Source: Pseudofrankia saprophytica (GTDB taxonomy: Bacteria > Actinomycetota > Actinomycetes > Frankiales > Frankiaceae). Taken from it: DNA of 64,000 bases. The stretch covers positions 6,591,464 through 6,655,463 of the forward strand of contig NZ_KI912266.1 of the NCBI RefSeq assembly GCF_000235425.2, written 5' to 3'. Both the position numbers and the translations under genes were made by a program. Shown here one piece after another: positions 26,814 to 34,801 of this stretch. Under the pieces are notes generated by a model, which was not told the origin of the DNA, did no database searches, and saw only the letters and a list, made by a program, of their open reading frames with translations. The first letter of the stretch is position 1. Each line of letters begins with the position of its first letter.

Positions 26814-28190
26814 CTAGTGTTCCCCGTCAGAAATCTCGCTGGCCAGGTTTGCCTTGTTGTTGGCTGCCGATGGGTTGATCTTGGTGAGGTAGTCGGCGAG
26901 GGAGGCGAGGATCTCGTCGGCGGTCTTGGTCCAGGTGAAGGGCCGGGGGTCGCGGTTCCAGGTGTCGATCCAGGTGCGGATGTCGGTCTCGAGGGCCTGG
27001 ACGGAGGTGTGGACGCCTCGGCGGATGAGCTTGTCGGTGAGCAGGCCGAACCAGCGTTCGACCTGGTTGATCCAGGAGGAACCGGTCGGGGTGAAGTGGA
27101 CGTGGAAGCGGGGATGGCGTTCCAGCCAGATCCTGATCTCGGGGGTGTTGTGGGTGGCGTAGTTGTCGCAGACCAGGTGCACGTCCAGGCCTGCCGGGAC
27201 GGCCTTGTCGATCGAGACCAGGAATTTGCGGAACTCGATGGCGCGGTGGCGGCGGTGCAGTTCCCCGATGACGGTGCCGTCGGCGATGTTGAAGGCGGCG
27301 AACAGGCTGGTGATGCCGTGGCGCAGGTAGTCGTGGGTGCGCCGCTCGGGCATGCCGGGCATCATCGGCAGGACCGGCTGGGAGCGGTCGAGCGCCTGGA
27401 TCTGGCTTTTCTCGTCGACGCAGAGCACGACCGCCTTCTCCGGCGGGTTGTGGTAAAGGCCGACGACGTCGACGACCTTGGCCACGAACTGCGGGTCGGT
27501 CGAGAGCTTGAAGCTGTCCTGCAGATGCGGTTTGAGGTCGAAGCGTTTCCAGATCCGCCCGATCGTCGAGGGCGACAGGCCGGTGCGTTTCGCCATCGAC
27601 GCCCGCGACCAGTGCGTGTCCGCCCCGGGCGTCGTTTCCAGCGTCGCGACGATCACGTCCTCGACCTGGTCGAGCAGAATCGACGGGGGCCGGCCCACCC
27701 GCGGCTCGTCGGACAGCCCGTCGAGGCGACGTTCGGTGAACCGGGTCCGCCATCGCAGCACCGTCGACTCGTCGACGCCGAGCTCGGCGGCGACCCGCCG
27801 ATCAGTCCCGCCCTCAGCGGCGCGCAGCACGATCCGTGCCCGCAACGCGAGGAACTGGGCCGTCTTCGCCCGCCGCGCCCAGCGTTCCAACTGGACCCGC
27901 TCGGGCTCGGACAGCACAAGCTCCGCGGCCTTCGACCGACCCGACGGAGCAGCATCCTCCAGACCAGCCAACCGGCCACGGGCGAACGACCGCCGCCAGC
28001 GGCCCGCCGTCCGCAACGACACCCCGACCGACGCGGCCACTTCCGGGTTCGACAGGCCCTCCGCCGCCGCCAACACGATCCGCGCCCGCTCCACGACCCG
28101 GCGATCCACATCGCCCAGCCGCCGGACCAACTCGCCACGCTCGTCCTCAGACAGGACGACCTCAACCGCAGCAGAGCCGGAACGCACCAT
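26814..28190 (-). CDS. IS630 family transposase with duplicated N-terminal HTH
   Basis: The protein has 458 residues. Two homologous HTH blocks come first (RARIVLAAAEGLSNPEVAAS near 37 and RARIVLRAAEGGTDRRVAAE near 118), each followed by a GLxDxxxxGR-type linker. Ordinary IS630 transposases of about 340-360 residues have one such block, so the protein is longer. The DDE catalytic core follows with LCVDEKSQ, CDNYATH and SSWINQVERWF. The last codon lies at the very end of the left inverted repeat, and the TAG stop is made from the flanking TA target plus one chromosomal G. Confidence 0.95.
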   Translation of the reverse strand: MVRSGSAAVEVVLSEDERGELVRRLGDVDRRVVERARIVLAAAEGLSNPEVAASVGVSLRTAGRWRRSFARGRLAGLEDAAPSGRSKAAELVLSEPERVQLERWARRAKTAQFLALRARIVLRAAEGGTDRRVAAELGVDESTVLRWRTRFTERRLDGLSDEPRVGRPPSILLDQVEDVIVATLETTPGADTHWSRASMAKRTGLSPSTIGRIWKRFDLKPHLQDSFKLSTDPQFVAKVVDVVGLYHNPPEKAVVLCVDEKSQIQALDRSQPVLPMMPGMPERRTHDYLRHGITSLFAAFNIADGTVIGELHRRHRAIEFRKFLVSIDKAVPAGLDVHLVCDNYATHNTPEIRIWLERHPRFHVHFTPTGSSWINQVERWFGLLTDKLIRRGVHTSVQALETDIRTWIDTWNRDPRPFTWTKTADEILASLADYLTKINPSAANNKANLASEISDGEH

Positions 28191-28235
28191 AGCGACAGAG
28201 TAGTACTTACCCGCCTAATTTCTGACGGGGCACAC
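26817..28235. mobile_element. Complete IS630-type insertion sequence, 1419 bp, flanked by TA
   Basis: Terminal inverted repeats of 18 bp (left GTGTTCCCCGTCAGAAAT at 26817-26834; right the reverse complement of GTGTGCCCCGTCAGAAAT at 28218-28235) differ at one base. Both ends abut TA (26815-26816 and 28236-28237), the target duplication of the IS630/Tc1 group. The single transposase gene fills the element. Nothing suggests decay, so it may be active and recent. Confidence 0.92.
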
Positions 28236-28237
28236 TA

Positions 28238-28779
28238 GTGCGCTGACCACGAATATGTGCCGTCCCTAGGGCGTCGCGCGCGTGGTCTGGACCGTGGCAT
28301 TTGAGCGTGCCCATAAACACGCCCATCCGACACACTCCCGTTACCCTCCGGGGATCTGTGTCATTTGGGCGTGCCTATAGAGGGGCTCATCCGCCGCGGT
28401 TCGCACTTGGTGGAGCCGTCCGGCGAGAGCGCACCACCGTGCGGGCTATGTCTGGGGTAACCCGGGACACCGGCGACCGGATTCAGCGCCACCAGGGCCG
28501 ACTCAGGCGCACACGTCCGGCTACTGTCCGCAACTACGCTCGGTGTGGCGTTCGCGTGGCGCCTGGAGATCGCGGCGCTGGTGCGGATACCTGCCGAAGT
28601 GACGCCAGGCCGCCCGGCTCGGCGTTGCTGCTTCTTGGTGTCGCTGCGGACGCCGTTCACCCAGGTGATCGCCGAGCACCTGTCGCCGTCGTCGCAGATT
28701 CGGCCATATCACGGCGTTGACGACACGTTGGCGACGATCAGGGCTGCTCCACGGCGGGGCGAAGCCGGCGGACACGGCA
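28238..28779. other. Gap of 542 bp with two near-identical 18-bp direct repeats
   Basis: CATTTGAGCGTGCCCATA (28298-28315) recurs as CATTTGGGCGTGCCTATA (28362-28379), two mismatches, 64 bp apart. Each could be a binding site or a remnant of an older insertion. No gene is supported. Confidence 0.5.
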
Positions 28780-29892
28780 CTAGCGCAGAGGTCGGAAGAA
28801 TGCCCGTACGTCTTCCACGAAGATGTCCGGCACCTCCATTGCGGGGAAGTGGCCGCCGCGGGGGAGCTCGGTCCAGTGCACGATGTTGAAGAATCGCTCG
28901 GCGTGCGGCCGGAGCGACCGGACCAGTTCTCCCGGATAGTTGGCCACGCCGGTCGGCACGGAGACCCGTCGCTGCGGCACCATCGTCTCCGGGGCCTGGC
29001 GTCGCTCCCAGTACAGCCGGGCCGACGACGCTCCGGTGAGGTTCGCCCAGTAGACCATCACGTTGGTCAGCATCTGGTCCTTGGTGAGGACAAAGGTGCC
29101 GCCGGACTGGTCGGTCCATTCGTAGAACTTCTCGATGATCCAGGCCGCCAGCCCGGCCGGTGAGTCGTCCAGCAGGTAACCGATCGTCTGCGGTCTGGTC
29201 CCCTGGATCGCGTCGTAGGCGCCGCCGGTGCGACCCATCCGCCGCGCCCACGCGGTCGGAGGAGCGGCCGCCTCGCCGCTGGGCGGCGGCACGTTCATCA
29301 GGTTGACGTGCAGGCCAAGGACGCGTTCCGGGCGCAGCTCGGCCATGTTGTAGGACACGATCGCGCCCCAGTCCCCGCCCTGGACGCCGTAGCGCTGGTA
29401 GCCGAGCCGGTCGGCGATCTCACCGAAGGCGGTGGCGATCCGCCGGGGGTTCCAGCCCGTATCCGTGGTCGGGCCGGAGAATCCGTAACCGGGCAGCGAG
29501 GGCACCACCAGGTGGAACGCATCGGCCGGGTCGGCCGGATCGGCCAGCGGGTCGATCACGTCAAGGAACTCGACCACGGAACCAGGCCAGCCGTGGGTCA
29601 GGAACAACGGGACGGCCGTCGCGTGACGCGACCGAATGTGCAGGAAGTGGAAGCGCTGGCCCTCGACCGTCGTCGTGAACTGCTCGTAGCGGTTCAGGCG
29701 GGCTTCGTGGACCCGCCAGTCATAGGAGTCCAGCCAGTAGCGGATGACCTCCCGGAGTACCTCCAGCGGGAGGCCCTGCTCCCAGCCGATGCCCGGTATC
29801 TCATTCGGAAGCCGGGTCCGCCGAAGCCGTTCGGCCAGGTCGGTGAGGACGTCGGCCGGCACGTCGACCCGGAACGGATCCAGCGCTGTCAC
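28780..29892 (-). CDS. Microsomal-type epoxide hydrolase (alpha/beta hydrolase)
   Basis: The protein has 370 residues from a GTG. An N-terminal EHN domain (PFRVDVPADVLTDLAERLRR, then GIGWEQGLPLEVLREVIRYW) precedes the alpha/beta hydrolase core. HGWPGS (100-105) is the oxyanion motif, QGGDWG holds the nucleophile Asp174, and GGHFPAME gives the catalytic His348. Such enzymes open epoxides to diols in detoxification or secondary metabolism. A YDWRVHEARLN segment (about 57-67) is typical of the group. The gene ends the chromosomal part; an acyl-CoA dehydrogenase remnant follows 31 bp upstream of its start. Confidence 0.93.
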   Translation of the reverse strand: MTALDPFRVDVPADVLTDLAERLRRTRLPNEIPGIGWEQGLPLEVLREVIRYWLDSYDWRVHEARLNRYEQFTTTVEGQRFHFLHIRSRHATAVPLFLTHGWPGSVVEFLDVIDPLADPADPADAFHLVVPSLPGYGFSGPTTDTGWNPRRIATAFGEIADRLGYQRYGVQGGDWGAIVSYNMAELRPERVLGLHVNLMNVPPPSGEAAAPPTAWARRMGRTGGAYDAIQGTRPQTIGYLLDDSPAGLAAWIIEKFYEWTDQSGGTFVLTKDQMLTNVMVYWANLTGASSARLYWERRQAPETMVPQRRVSVPTGVANYPGELVRSLRPHAERFFNIVHWTELPRGGHFPAMEVPDIFVEDVRAFFRPLR

Positions 29893-29923
29893 TCGCGCGA
29901 TGTTACCGAAGACGGCCCCAGGT

Positions 29924-30007
29924 TCAGCCCTTCAGCAGCTGCCTCGACATCACCACGCGCTGGATCTGGTTGGTGCCTTCGTAGATCTGGGTGATGTTCT
30001 CCTCAAG
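29924..30007 (-). pseudogene. 3' remnant of an acyl-CoA dehydrogenase gene; probable left attachment site
   Basis: The minus strand reads EENITQIYEGTNQIQRVVMS and then RQLLKG plus stop, the near-invariant C-terminus of acyl-CoA dehydrogenases. Homology starts abruptly near 30007, with no 5' part beside it. The 40-bp block 29930-29969 recurs (32/40 identical) at 55403-55442, next to the integrase gene. I read it as the left junction of an integrative element that uses the 3' end of this gene as target. Simple gene truncation is the alternative. Confidence 0.6.
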
Positions 30008-30700
30008 AGATCGACATCGCTGTGACCTGTGGACATGTTCGGCCGACGGCGGGTAGCCGTGCACGAATCCACGTCCTGTCCACGGCCAGGACTTCGAGCT
30101 GGGGTGGGAGACGTGAGCGTGCCGGACCCGCCATGGTCGGGTCTCGGCTGCCGCCAAAGCCCCGCGTCTCGGTCCGATGTGAGTGACTCGCGAATCGCCG
30201 AGTCGCGGAGTCGGGCCAGGTCGCCAACCTTCAGATCCGTAGGCTTCGGCGACCCGTCCATGAACATCCACGGACGTCCGCCGGTGCAGGTCAGGCGCCC
30301 GACTGCGTCCATGCACGTCCGCTGACGTCCGCCCCCGTTGCAGTACAACTGCCGTACACCAGTCCGCAGACGGCGGCAACGAAGCGTCGGACGGGTCGAC
30401 CAGCGGGATAAGAGGAGAGGGCGTGTCGTCCATGCGCGTCCGCCGACTCGGGTACACGGTTGGGTGCAGTGCTCTGGCTGTACCCGGCCGCATCGGCTCG
30501 GCGCTCGCCCGGTCGTAGCGCCCAATCGCCTGGCACTGGTCACCGGACCCGGGAGCGTCCTCTGGCATCTGTGCGAGTGCAGCACCGTTGCGGTGTAACT
30601 TGTTGGCTGCACGAAAGCGCCGTTCGGCTCGCCGGTTATCGGCTCGAACCGCGTAAGGGAGGGCGCCGACGCCGCTACACCCCCCTGTAACATCTTCGCG
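30008..30700. other. Left end of the element: 693 bp non-coding with imperfect 20-bp repeats
   Basis: No gene is supported. CGTCCATGAACATCCACGGA (30255-30274), CGTCCATGCACGTCCGCTGA (30306-30325) and CGTCCATGCGCGTCCGCCGA (30427-30446) are three variants of one motif. A fourth (TGTCCATGAACGTTCACCGA) lies at 32613-32632, beyond the next gene. They could be protein-binding iterons or promoter elements of the mobile element. Confidence 0.5.
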
Positions 30701-32410
30701 GTGACCGCTCCCGCGACTGCCGGCCTGCCGGCTATCGATCTTACTTGGAACGACGTCTTCCCGGGTGCAGACCGGGGAATCGATTCCTTCATGCGACTGG
30801 AATCCTGGGATTGCCCAATCACATACTTTGTGGGCCGCAATGGCAGTGGCAAATCACGCGCTGCTCGGGCCGTATCGACGCGGGTCGAAGGAGCTAGGCT
30901 ACTTATAGCCGATCGACTTCTTGGCCTGATGGCGATTACTTCATACACTTATGGCATTGAGCCAAACCAAGACCATTTCAAGGGGCTTCCGCTTGGAGAC
31001 CCTGAACGACACCAGGCCGGCGTCGGCGCCAAGAGAACTGGAGTAGCCTCCGAGGAGATTTATAACCTCAGAGAAAGGCCGGAGGTGTGGCTACGAGTTG
31101 CCGCATTTATTCGGAAGACTCTCGGGCGGACGATAGAGATACATGAACAGTCCGGCTATTTGGATCCACATGTGCGAATCGGCAACTCTTCGTATTCGCT
31201 ATTCCGAGAGGAAGGACATGGGCTGCGAGAGTTAGTGACGCTGCTTGCTGCCACCTATGGTGAAGACTGGCGAATTCTCGTAGTCGATGAGCCGGAGCTA
31301 CACTTGCATCCGTCGATGGTGCGACTGTGGCTCGCAGAACTTGAGAAAGAGTGCAGAAACTCGGGACGACGCGCTGTCGTTGTGACCCATGAACCGAGCA
31401 TGATCCAGCCCAAAAGCGTCGATGATTTGAACGGAATTTGGTACTTCTCGACGGGCAAGCCGGCCTGCCGACTCGGATCCTGTATCCTGCCAGCACAGAC
31501 GAAGCGCGTTACAGCCTCCCTACAACGCTATCCTCAGCTTGTGAGTACTCTGGTGTTCTCTCCTCGACCAGTTCTGGTCGAGGGTATCGACGACGTCACC
31601 GCATTGACTGTGGCGCTAATGAGGACACAATCACCTGAGATCGTCGCTCAGACAGATCTCGCAGAGTGCGGAAGTAATGGGGGAGTCGCCCTCTGGTTTG
31701 AAATCGGAAATTCGATCGGGTTCGACGTCAGAGCAATCGCCGATCTCGACTCGTTCTTCGCGCCGGAAGTGCAACGAACAATGGATTCCTCGAGCTACGT
31801 TCGATCGCGGTATGGAAGCGATTTGGCGGCCGAACCGGCTACGACCTCGACCGCACTGCGGCCACTCATCGAGCAGATGAACAAAGAAAGTATTCTCCCG
31901 AATCCGAAGAACCGCGCACAGTGGCTAGCCCATCTCAAGGACGAAGGTGGCCACTCGGCGCGGAAGTCAAAGCTCATCGAAATTTGGCGCGGAGCTGGAC
32001 TCTGGATTCACCCGCAAGGCTGCCTTGAGGACGTGCTGGGGATCACCGAGAAAGGTGCGGAACGGGCTCGTCTCGCTGCGCAAATGGCCGGCCCAATTGA
32101 TGACGTGGCTGATTGGTGCGCGTTCAAGCTTGACCATATGGGTGAAGTTGAGCTCCTTCTAAATGTAGCGGTAGAGAAGATCGCTCACCAACTGATGGAG
32201 GCGATCAGGATTGATCCAGAGGCAGAATTCGACGCACCAGCTGGACCGAATGCCATCATTGACGAGCGACTAGTGCAAGTTATTTCTCTCGGCGCCGGCG
32301 AGTATGAGTTGCGAGTCAAGGCGCCGACCGCCTTCGCCGGTTGGTGGCTTCGCTTTTCACGGCAGACACCCTCGTCTGATCTGGTTCTCAAGAGTCCGAA
32401 GATAGACTGA
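30701..32410 (+). CDS. OLD-family ATP-dependent nuclease (ABC-type ATPase + TOPRIM)
   Basis: The protein has 569 residues from a GTG. Walker A GRNGSGKSR sits near 44-52, a signature-like segment EEGHGLREL near 175, Walker B ILVVDEPELHLHP near 191-203 and the switch VVVTHEP follows: this is the ATPase of OLD/Gabija GajA proteins. A TOPRIM domain follows, with PVLVEGIDD near 290 and AIADLDSFF near 346. OLD enzymes nick or degrade DNA and act against phages, alone or with a UvrD-like partner. No GajB-like gene adjoins, so it is a stand-alone class 1-like case. The gene is visibly more A/T-rich than its surroundings, a sign of separate transfer. The ribosome site is weak. Confidence 0.8.
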   Translation: MTAPATAGLPAIDLTWNDVFPGADRGIDSFMRLESWDCPITYFVGRNGSGKSRAARAVSTRVEGARLLIADRLLGLMAITSYTYGIEPNQDHFKGLPLGDPERHQAGVGAKRTGVASEEIYNLRERPEVWLRVAAFIRKTLGRTIEIHEQSGYLDPHVRIGNSSYSLFREEGHGLRELVTLLAATYGEDWRILVVDEPELHLHPSMVRLWLAELEKECRNSGRRAVVVTHEPSMIQPKSVDDLNGIWYFSTGKPACRLGSCILPAQTKRVTASLQRYPQLVSTLVFSPRPVLVEGIDDVTALTVALMRTQSPEIVAQTDLAECGSNGGVALWFEIGNSIGFDVRAIADLDSFFAPEVQRTMDSSSYVRSRYGSDLAAEPATTSTALRPLIEQMNKESILPNPKNRAQWLAHLKDEGGHSARKSKLIEIWRGAGLWIHPQGCLEDVLGITEKGAERARLAAQMAGPIDDVADWCAFKLDHMGEVELLLNVAVEKIAHQLMEAIRIDPEAEFDAPAGPNAIIDERLVQVISLGAGEYELRVKAPTAFAGWWLRFSRQTPSSDLVLKSPKID

Positions 32411-32784
32411 GGTGCGGGTACGCGTAGTTGCGAATCCGCAGTTTGGGTATCTGCTTGTATACATGGGTGGCCAACGCTTGTCGGAATGCCGATTTGCTCG
32501 GTAGCGGCAGCCTGTTCCTGCGGGCCATTTGTTCTGTAGTTTCATCTGAATCATCCACGCAGATCCACGGCCGTCCAGGGAGTCCGGTTACCTCGGCCGT
32601 CACGTCCACCAGTGTCCATGAACGTTCACCGATGTCCGTCGGCTCGGCTGTCAACTTGGCTGTCAGATCCCCTCGCCTCGAAAAGATCGTCGACGATCTT
32701 CGGTGGCAAGCTGACTTGTACCGCAAGCGCGTGCCAGCGCCGAGGAGTGGAAGCGGCGCGGCGTGCTCGTCCAAGACTCACGGC
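32411..32784. other. Gap of 374 bp between convergent genes
   Basis: No gene is supported. It contains the fourth copy of the 20-bp motif (32613-32632) and related GTCC-rich words. Confidence 0.5.
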
Positions 32785-34131
32785 TTAAATTTGGTGTGCC
32801 GAGTCACGGTTCCTGTATCTTTTGGCGGCAATTCGTCGCGACCACAGGCGTTTATGGGCTACCAACTTTCGGGAATGTCGGTACACTCGATTGAAAAAGA
32901 AGTTTCCGGCCCCAAAATACAGATCCGAGGGTAATAGATTAGTGCTCGTCAGGGTTTCGTCGGTGAATATTTGGCGCCAACCAGGCCATGCGGACCCTGA
33001 TGTGGACCCACGAAGTGCCTTCACGAGACGCCGAAAGTCGGCCGAGAGGAGCGCGTTAACTATCGCTAGAGGGAGGATGAACGATATGGCAGAGATTGCC
33101 AACAGAAATACCATCTGTACTGTTTGAGGAACGAGGAAAGCTGCAACAAGGAGCGCGCATCCGGCCAAGGGGTAGATCGCAGAAAGAGAGGTGAAGATTA
33201 TTTTTGTGGATAGCTTGAGGGGCTTTCGAAGCGCGACTGGAGTGTTTATCGGTGTCGACCATATAAGGTCTCGGGCAAAGTAGTTTTGAGCCTTGATGTG
33301 CCCGTTCAGGTAAAGCGTAAAGAGGGCGACCTGGTGGTCGGAATCGGACGACCAGCGAAGTGCCGGCTTCGTATACCCGGATGTGGAAAAAAATATTCGG
33401 CGCTGCCCCGGCTCAGACGAACCAACGAGGCGCTGCACCTCCGGAATTCCCACTCTATTTCGGGTCCAGAATTTGGTCTGAGCCACTGCACCCGCTGACC
33501 AGACATCGATCCCGTCATCGGTTCCGCGGGGTGTAACGACGGCGTCGCGATAGCCGAACTTTTGGAGCCAGGATGCGGATACTCGCTCCGCGTCCTCTGG
33601 AGTAATTATGGCCAGAGGCCATTCGACGCCCTCAGGGACGTAGTCGCTCGAAGAGTCGGATGGAAGTGGGGGGAGTTTACCTTCAAGTTCGACATTCGAC
33701 GGGATGAAGTGTCCGATTGAGATTGTTGCCATGGCCGATATGGCTGCGACCAATAGGAGGGAGCCGCGAAGGGCTTCACCGTCCGAGAGTTGAGTCAGCA
33801 GGAGAAAGAGGCCATCGAATAGAGCAAAGATCCACGCTGATATCCAAGCACGTGGATACGTGAAACCCAGGCGATTTGTTTCCCTGGCTATTTCAGTCAA
33901 GGCGATTGGGCCTAAGGCGGCCGTGCTCCCATAGAGGACGCCGACTCTCGCCACTAGAAGAATGGCTACCGGGACGGCCAGGATAAAAGCTCCGATCCCA
34001 GAAATTAGACGTCGCGTGCGATGGTCCTTGATATAGAACCTGGCCCAGTCGTGGCGTCGAGTTTCGATCTCCGCTCGCGAAAGTAGATCTTTTGGTGGCT
34101 CCGGGCTTGCTAGATTCGCGTTCTGCGACAC
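32785..34131 (-). CDS. Membrane-embedded Mrr-type restriction endonuclease-like protein
   Basis: The protein has 448 residues from a GTG at 34131; the frame upstream is arginine-rich and non-coding in character. Three membrane helices (about 42-64, 97-114, 124-143) precede a soluble Mrr-like domain (about 175-275). GTDDGIDVW with Asp209 and the later QTK at 218-220 give the D-QxK form of a PD-(D/E)XK active site, and RRIFFSTSGYT is typical of Mrr folds. Two more helices (about 311-333 and 339-362) and a basic tail follow. Membrane-tethered nucleases of this kind may attack incoming DNA at the envelope, but no member is named here. The gene is A/T-rich like the OLD gene and converges on it. 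Confidence 0.75.
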   Translation of the reverse strand: MSQNANLASPEPPKDLLSRAEIETRRHDWARFYIKDHRTRRLISGIGAFILAVPVAILLVARVGVLYGSTAALGPIALTEIARETNRLGFTYPRAWISAWIFALFDGLFLLLTQLSDGEALRGSLLLVAAISAMATISIGHFIPSNVELEGKLPPLPSDSSSDYVPEGVEWPLAIITPEDAERVSASWLQKFGYRDAVVTPRGTDDGIDVWSAGAVAQTKFWTRNRVGIPEVQRLVGSSEPGQRRIFFSTSGYTKPALRWSSDSDHQVALFTLYLNGHIKAQNYFARDLIWSTPINTPVALRKPLKLSTKIIFTSLSAIYPLAGCALLVAAFLVPQTVQMVFLLAISAISFILPLAIVNALLSADFRRLVKALRGSTSGSAWPGWRQIFTDETLTSTNLLPSDLYFGAGNFFFNRVYRHSRKLVAHKRLWSRRIAAKRYRNRDSAHQI

Positions 34132-34801
34132 GGGCCAATGGTGCCATGTGGGTCCGACAAACTTGCATGACGTGAGGATCGATGCGGGTTGCGATGGCAT
34201 GGCGATCGGGCACGACGCGCCGGCGAGCACGGCCCGCCAGGGCCGCGCGCAGCCGTCGCGCGGCGCGACACTTGATCCCAAATCGAGAAATTCGGCAGGC
34301 CTGCGGCATAGGCGGCGCCGACGCCCTGGTAGCAGCGGACCTGGTGGCGAGCTACAGCGGGCGCAGAGCCGACCTGTCCGCAGCCGGCGCCGAGGTCTGG
34401 GCCTGACTGCCGTGACTCGGCGGCGAGTGGCGGCCCTAGGAACCGGTGGCGTAGCCACCGGTTCCATCTGTGCCCTCGCAGCGGGGTGGCCGGATGCTAG
34501 ACCGAGCGCGTCGGTTCGGGGCTCTCCTTCAGGGTCGTCGAGGTGGCGAGCTGATGAGGATGTCCCGACCGCGCTGCCGGCCTGTGCCGAGCCCAGTGCG
34601 TTTGTCGCCCGCGGCGGAAGGGCCTTGGCGGTGTCAGGCGCGATGTTCGGCGTTTCCAAGCTGACGGTGATCGCTGCTCGGTGCCTTGTGGGGATCGGGC
34701 CGGTGTCCGTCGGCCTTCGGAGCTTCCGTGTCCTGCCGTCTTCTCGTCGTCGCCTGTCTGTTCCGTTCGTGTCGTCGCGCCGCTGCTGTTCGGGACCAGC
34801 G
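34132..34801. other. Upstream region of the relaxase gene, 670 bp without a gene
   Basis: An open frame runs through from 34148 in phase with the relaxase gene but has no coding character. The region holds the perfect palindrome at 34439-34465 and is the most likely place for an origin of transfer. Confidence 0.45.
34439..34465. repeat. Perfect 12-bp palindrome with 3-nt loop, candidate oriT or terminator
   Basis: GGAACCGGTGGC - GTA - GCCACCGGTTCC. It lies about 340 bp upstream of the MobF relaxase start. Relaxase recognition hairpins often sit just upstream of the relaxase gene. A rho-independent terminator without T-run is the alternative. Confidence 0.45.
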
